Source: Holophagae bacterium (GTDB lineage Bacteria; Acidobacteriota; Holophagae; Acanthopleuribacterales; Acanthopleuribacteraceae). Taken from it: 64,000 bases of DNA. The stretch lies in NCBI GenBank assembly GCA_029263455.1, contig JAJCXM010000005.1, positions 1 through 64,000 on the forward strand. The letters run 5' to 3'. Position numbers and translations under genes: made by a program. This document shows positions 60,529-64,000 of this stretch, piece by piece. The notes beneath the pieces are model-generated. The model saw only the letters and a list, made by a program, of their open reading frames with translations, did no database searches and was not told where the DNA came from. Each line of letters opens with the position of its first letter. Positions within the stretch are counted from its first letter, which is position 1.

Positions 60529-63500
60529 CTAACTTCGGGTAAGTACGATATCTTTAAAATTATCGCCAAGAAAACGAAATTTGTGTCGAAATAACCCAGC
60601 TAATTTTGTGTCGGCGGTAGCGAAGAAAATCTGCCGTGAACCGCTAATTGCTATACGACGGAGGTGATCTAAGAACGAAAGCACGTTTATATCGTCGACA
60701 TGAGCAACAGGATCGTCGAAAAGGATCACACAAGGTCCCGACTGAAGGCGGTCGTTCATAGCCAAGAATAAGGAGAGGGCAAACGCTGCACGCTGCCCAC
60801 TACTCATTTCATCAAGCTGAACCTCTGTTCCTGTTCTGCGCCTAAGGATAGATAGAGCGTCTTCATCAATCTTGATTTCAAACTCATTTGGCATATGAAT
60901 ACTGCCAAAAATACGTGAAATCTCCTCTGCATTCTCGGCAAGCATCGCATCGATTATCTTTTTTCCAGAGCTCCGGATGGAGACGCTTGAAAATACTGAC
61001 TCTGCGGCAATCAGGTTCGCAATTTCCTTGTCACGCTTTTGGATCTTTTCTGAAAGAATTTGGGTTGCTTTGATTTCCTTTTCAAGTATGCCAGAATTCG
61101 AGTCTTCCTGCGCTATTGCCGTTGTCACTTGCGCAACTTGTTGCTGAGCTGACGAGAGATTAAACGAAATATCCGATGCGGTTTGATCTTTAGATATTCG
61201 TAGAAACGACATAAGAGTGTGGCGAGCATCTAGCGCAGCGTCCACCTCGGTAATCTTTAACCTAATTGTTCTTAACAATTCGCCACCGCTAACATCTGTA
61301 TGGATCGAATGCCCTTCGGCCAAGATTCGGTACGCGGCTTTCACATCCAAAATCTTCATTTTTGCCGCTTCGATGGTATCTTTGGCACATTTTAGATCTT
61401 CCTGGTGTACCTTTTTCGAAATTATTAACTGCTCTATGGGTGGTAAAGTCGTCAAGCCAAATTTTAACAGTTGAGAAAAAAGCTCTTCTGAAGATAGGCC
61501 GCCAGCTTGTAATTGCCGAATTTGTCTTTTTGCGACCTCGAGTTCTGAGGACAAGCGGTCGAAACGACTTTGTTCTTGACGTAGCAATAGAATCGCTTCG
61601 CCAACCGATACCGTGTTGGCGTCAGTTGGCAAGAAATTCTTCAATGAACACATCGTTTTCAGCGCGAGACGCGCACTGTCTAATGCTTTATTTGCTGTTG
61701 AAATTTCTGATCGGAGCCTACCTGCTTTCTCAGATGTGGTGTCTTGAAAATCAACCACAATACGCGTAAGCAATTGACCACTGTCAAACTCTGTGCGACA
61801 GAGCGGGCAGTTATCGGGATTGGGACTGTTCTTAAGGATATCTTCAGCTGTGGAAATGAGTCGCTGTCTTAGAACGATCAGGTTATTTTGGGTTTTCTCG
61901 ATCATCCGAAGCGATGATTGCGCATTTAAGGAATTGCCCTCATGCACCAAGATCTGTTGTTCGACGATTGAGATGGCTGTATCCACTAAATCGTCGTGAT
62001 ATGGTTCGATTGAGGCCTCATCAAAAGTGCTAACGATCAGCGCGAGACTTTTGCCCAGTACAAGAACACTCTCTTTAATTGTTCGCGCATCTAAAACGAG
62101 CCTTTCAAAGTCATTCTGTGCATATGGAATTAAAGCTTCTGAGGCGGAGAACAAATCCTCTGAATTGTGTGCATTCTGTCGTGCCTCGGATTCTTTACGT
62201 CTTGCCTCTTGGTACCGCACTTCCAGAGTAGATACTTTCGTTTCTTCTTCTTTCATCGTCGTCAGGAACTGTTTTGCACTATTAACTTGACCACTTTGCA
62301 ACACATCCACGTTCGAGAGTCGCACGTATTCAATGGCAGACATTGCCTTCTGGAGATCTCTTCTCAAAGTGTCCATTTGGAATTTGTCTTTAGGCATCTT
62401 TATCCAATGCTGGTGTTCTAGTGCTGTTACCAATTGCAAGAAAAGGCTGTCAGAGAGTTTCGAAGCCGCCTTAATCGCATCAATGTGGTCTTGAGATTCC
62501 TGTCTCTGCGTTTTGTGAGTCTCGTAATCGCGACGCAAGTGTTTTATCTCATCTTGGGTTTTGTCTAAAACACGTCGCAATCTATCTACAAATCCCTCCG
62601 CAGCTGGGCCAAGCATAAGTCTGGCTACCTCTTGTCCAATTTGCTCCGTGCCTGTCGATACGCTGAGGCGTACGGCAGCGTCCGTATCCAAGAAGTTAAA
62701 TTTGCTAAAGCTATTTTGAATATTAACTCTTTTGGGCTCCGTTACAGCGTACCAATTTGCATGCCTAGCTCGAAGCCTTCTCGTATCTGTAGTTGACAAT
62801 AGTTTTTGGTCGGCTCCAAGAAGATCAAATGTAATCAATGTAGGATCGATCACCGAGGTCTGTCTGCGGGTTTTTCCGCAGTATCCGTATTCAATAGCTT
62901 CTAATAGTGAGGTCTTGCCGACTCCATTGCTTCCGGCAATAAGATTGACCCGGCCCAGAGTGTATTCTTTTTGCTCAGGATAGAGACGAAAGCCCTTAAT
63001 TTTAAGACGATGGATGAAGTGTTGAGTCGCGGCCAACTCAGCAGCATTCAAAGTTTTCGGAGTGACGTGGGTCGCATTGTCCTTGAAGCCTTGAGAAACA
63101 CGTTTTACTACCTTAGGTACTGAATTGGTATCATCCAGTATGAAACCCAAAGAGTGCATTTCTAGTTCCCTTTTCCAGGTCGAAACCAAATCCACGGGAA
63201 TACTGGAATGGATATTATGTCCATCATCATCAAATAATCTTGCAACGTCTTCTTCAGAAATAACATGTTTTCGGGCATATTCTCGGTCCGACTCTATTCT
63301 TGCCTTGAGGTGGTAAAAGTCGTTGCCGCTTTCCACTTCTTTGCTTGTAATAAAGTACAAATAATGATTCCAGCGAAGATCAGTCGAGCCTTCCTTTGAG
63401 AAGTACGTCTGCGATAGAATATTTTCCTGGTAGTTTCTAAGCTTTAGTGCTGTTTCTGCCAGATCGTCATTAAGATCGAAGTAACGAATAGCATAATCAC

Positions 63501-63603
63501 GTCCGCCCAATCGGTCTATTCCACGAAAGATGCCGTTTTCTACTTTCTCCAGGTCATCATAACGCTGAATCAGCGACGCCTTAACCCGAGCCACGTCAAT
63601 CAT
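60529..63603 (-). CDS. Rad50/SMC-like AAA ATPase with zinc hook and N-terminal extension
   Basis: The start at 63603 lies after TGAGG and overlaps the upstream stop; an ATG at 63618 is a poorer choice. ~1024 residues. Residues 1-~205 are an extension of no recognised family. Then: LGRVNLIAGSNGVGKTSLLEAIEYG (Walker A, ~225), coiled coils (~350-590), the zinc hook CPLC (~598), a second coiled coil, MSSGQRAAFALSLF (ABC signature, ~935), and CVILFDDPVAHVDD (Walker B and D-loop, ~955). This is the two-headed SMC/Rad50 layout. It resembles ATPases of Lamassu/ABC-3C-type or other defence systems, but no effector is visible within the window. Confidence 0.8.
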   Translation of the reverse strand: MIDVARVKASLIQRYDDLEKVENGIFRGIDRLGGRDYAIRYFDLNDDLAETALKLRNYQENILSQTYFSKEGSTDLRWNHYLYFITSKEVESGNDFYHLKARIESDREYARKHVISEEDVARLFDDDGHNIHSSIPVDLVSTWKRELEMHSLGFILDDTNSVPKVVKRVSQGFKDNATHVTPKTLNAAELAATQHFIHRLKIKGFRLYPEQKEYTLGRVNLIAGSNGVGKTSLLEAIEYGYCGKTRRQTSVIDPTLITFDLLGADQKLLSTTDTRRLRARHANWYAVTEPKRVNIQNSFSKFNFLDTDAAVRLSVSTGTEQIGQEVARLMLGPAAEGFVDRLRRVLDKTQDEIKHLRRDYETHKTQRQESQDHIDAIKAASKLSDSLFLQLVTALEHQHWIKMPKDKFQMDTLRRDLQKAMSAIEYVRLSNVDVLQSGQVNSAKQFLTTMKEEETKVSTLEVRYQEARRKESEARQNAHNSEDLFSASEALIPYAQNDFERLVLDARTIKESVLVLGKSLALIVSTFDEASIEPYHDDLVDTAISIVEQQILVHEGNSLNAQSSLRMIEKTQNNLIVLRQRLISTAEDILKNSPNPDNCPLCRTEFDSGQLLTRIVVDFQDTTSEKAGRLRSEISTANKALDSARLALKTMCSLKNFLPTDANTVSVGEAILLLRQEQSRFDRLSSELEVAKRQIRQLQAGGLSSEELFSQLLKFGLTTLPPIEQLIISKKVHQEDLKCAKDTIEAAKMKILDVKAAYRILAEGHSIHTDVSGGELLRTIRLKITEVDAALDARHTLMSFLRISKDQTASDISFNLSSAQQQVAQVTTAIAQEDSNSGILEKEIKATQILSEKIQKRDKEIANLIAAESVFSSVSIRSSGKKIIDAMLAENAEEISRIFGSIHMPNEFEIKIDEDALSILRRRTGTEVQLDEMSSGQRAAFALSLFLAMNDRLQSGPCVILFDDPVAHVDDINVLSFLDHLRRIAISGSRQIFFATADTKLAGLFRHKFRFLGDNFKDIVLTRS

Positions 63604-64000
63604 GACATGCCTCAGCAATGTCTACCGGCGACGGGCCTGAGGGTATGTCTATATTATTTGTACCTTTTGGCTCGTGAACGCAATATTCATCGTCTCTACG
63701 GAATACAATACAGACTCGATCTGACGCTCTAATCTGTTCATTCATCGTTTCTTGCAGATTCTTACTGTTCTTTTCTGCATTTTCACCTACGTGACTACGT
63801 ATTGCTGCCATTATTTTTGTACTCACGGCTAAAATCTCTTTATCATCCGCTTGGTCTGCAAGATAAACCAAGGTCGCCGCATCGATGTTGCTTTTGACGT
63901 TATGGTGTGGCGACTGGAGGCGCCACGAGAATTCGAAACCGTTACCCAAATCCATTACTCGAGCAGGCCAGCTTACAGCGCAACTGGAAAGCCGTTTTGC
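63596..64000 (-). CDS. Small protein gene upstream of the ATPase, open to window edge
   Basis: An ATG at 63955 would give 119 residues, but the same frame stays open to 64000 (residues such as SWPARV just before MDLG), so the true start may lie outside. The visible part is FEFSWRLQSPHHNVKSNIDAATLVYLADQADDKEILAVSTKIMAAIRSHVGENAEKNSKNLQETMNEQIRASDRVCIVF, helix-rich, without a recognised family. The stop overlaps the ATPase start by eight bases, so the two are co-translated; position matches the 'middle component' of ABC-three-component systems. Confidence 0.6.
   Translation of the reverse strand, partial: AKRLSSCAVSWPARVMDLGNGFEFSWRLQSPHHNVKSNIDAATLVYLADQADDKEILAVSTKIMAAIRSHVGENAEKNSKNLQETMNEQIRASDRVCIVFRRDDEYCVHEPKGTNNIDIPSGPSPVDIAEACHD

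Overview
The window looks like a chromosomal segment of a Gram-negative bacterium with an outer membrane. It carries Omp85-type and other beta-barrel proteins, TatA, SecDF-YajC, an RlpA lipoprotein, and two separate secretin-based loci of the type II secretion / type IV pilus superfamily. The combination of ferredoxin-dependent 2-oxoacid oxidoreductase (KorAB), TAXI-type TRAP transport, an ECF42-type sigma factor with a YCII partner, a secretin with a C-terminal cohesin-like domain and an exported protein with dockerin-like repeats would fit Acidobacteriota (Holophagae/Acanthopleuribacter-like) or a neighbouring phylum. That placement is inference; no rRNA gene is present.

Layout. 1-1351: the tnpA-tnpB-tnpC end of an IS66-family element that has inserted into, and truncated, an Omp85-like gene (to 2551). 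2552-5856: a palindrome-bearing intergenic region, then a TAXI-TRAP solute-binding protein and fused permease. 5950-9805: a membrane-anchored TPR protein, a small membrane protein with TatA, RlpA, and a beta-propeller-like exported protein with dockerin-like EF-hands. 9920-13845: korA-korB, a DUF2238 membrane protein and a small anchored protein. 13821-15506: ECF42 sigma factor and YCII protein with a candidate autoregulated promoter. 15547-22359: rel, secF, secD, yajC, tgt, all on the minus strand.

22734-34873: a compact, overlapping T2SS operon gspE-F-G-G2-H-I-J-K-L-M-C-D. 34873-37054: four unrelated housekeeping or small genes. 37099-46898: a second, differently organised assembly locus (two unknown small proteins, GspF-like, GspE-like, PilM/N/O/P-like proteins, a TPR-secretin-cohesin fusion and three pilin-like proteins). 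I regard this as the best candidate for an undescribed system. It has its own ATPase, platform protein, alignment complex, secretin and pilins, so it could assemble independently, sharing only a prepilin peptidase that is not in the window.

46939-54405: a TrpD-fold protein lacking the catalytic motifs, glycerate kinase, a PP2C-like phosphatase, a small membrane protein, tRNA-Pro(TGG), an AarF/UbiB kinase, an FMN-binding glutamate-synthase-like protein and tRNA-Arg(TCT). 54493-56705: a divergent cluster of an outer-membrane protein, a cysteine-rich exported protein and an ArsR-like regulator that looks metal-related. 56725-60374: exported M13 and M28 peptidases. 60529-64000: a Rad50/SMC-like ATPase with a zinc hook and an unusual N-terminal extension, preceded by a small protein gene that is open to the window edge. 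This pair may be part of a defence module that continues outside.

Start codons were moved inward where a Shine-Dalgarno sequence, signal peptide or family alignment demanded it. No tool was run: domain and family calls come from reading the translated sequence.
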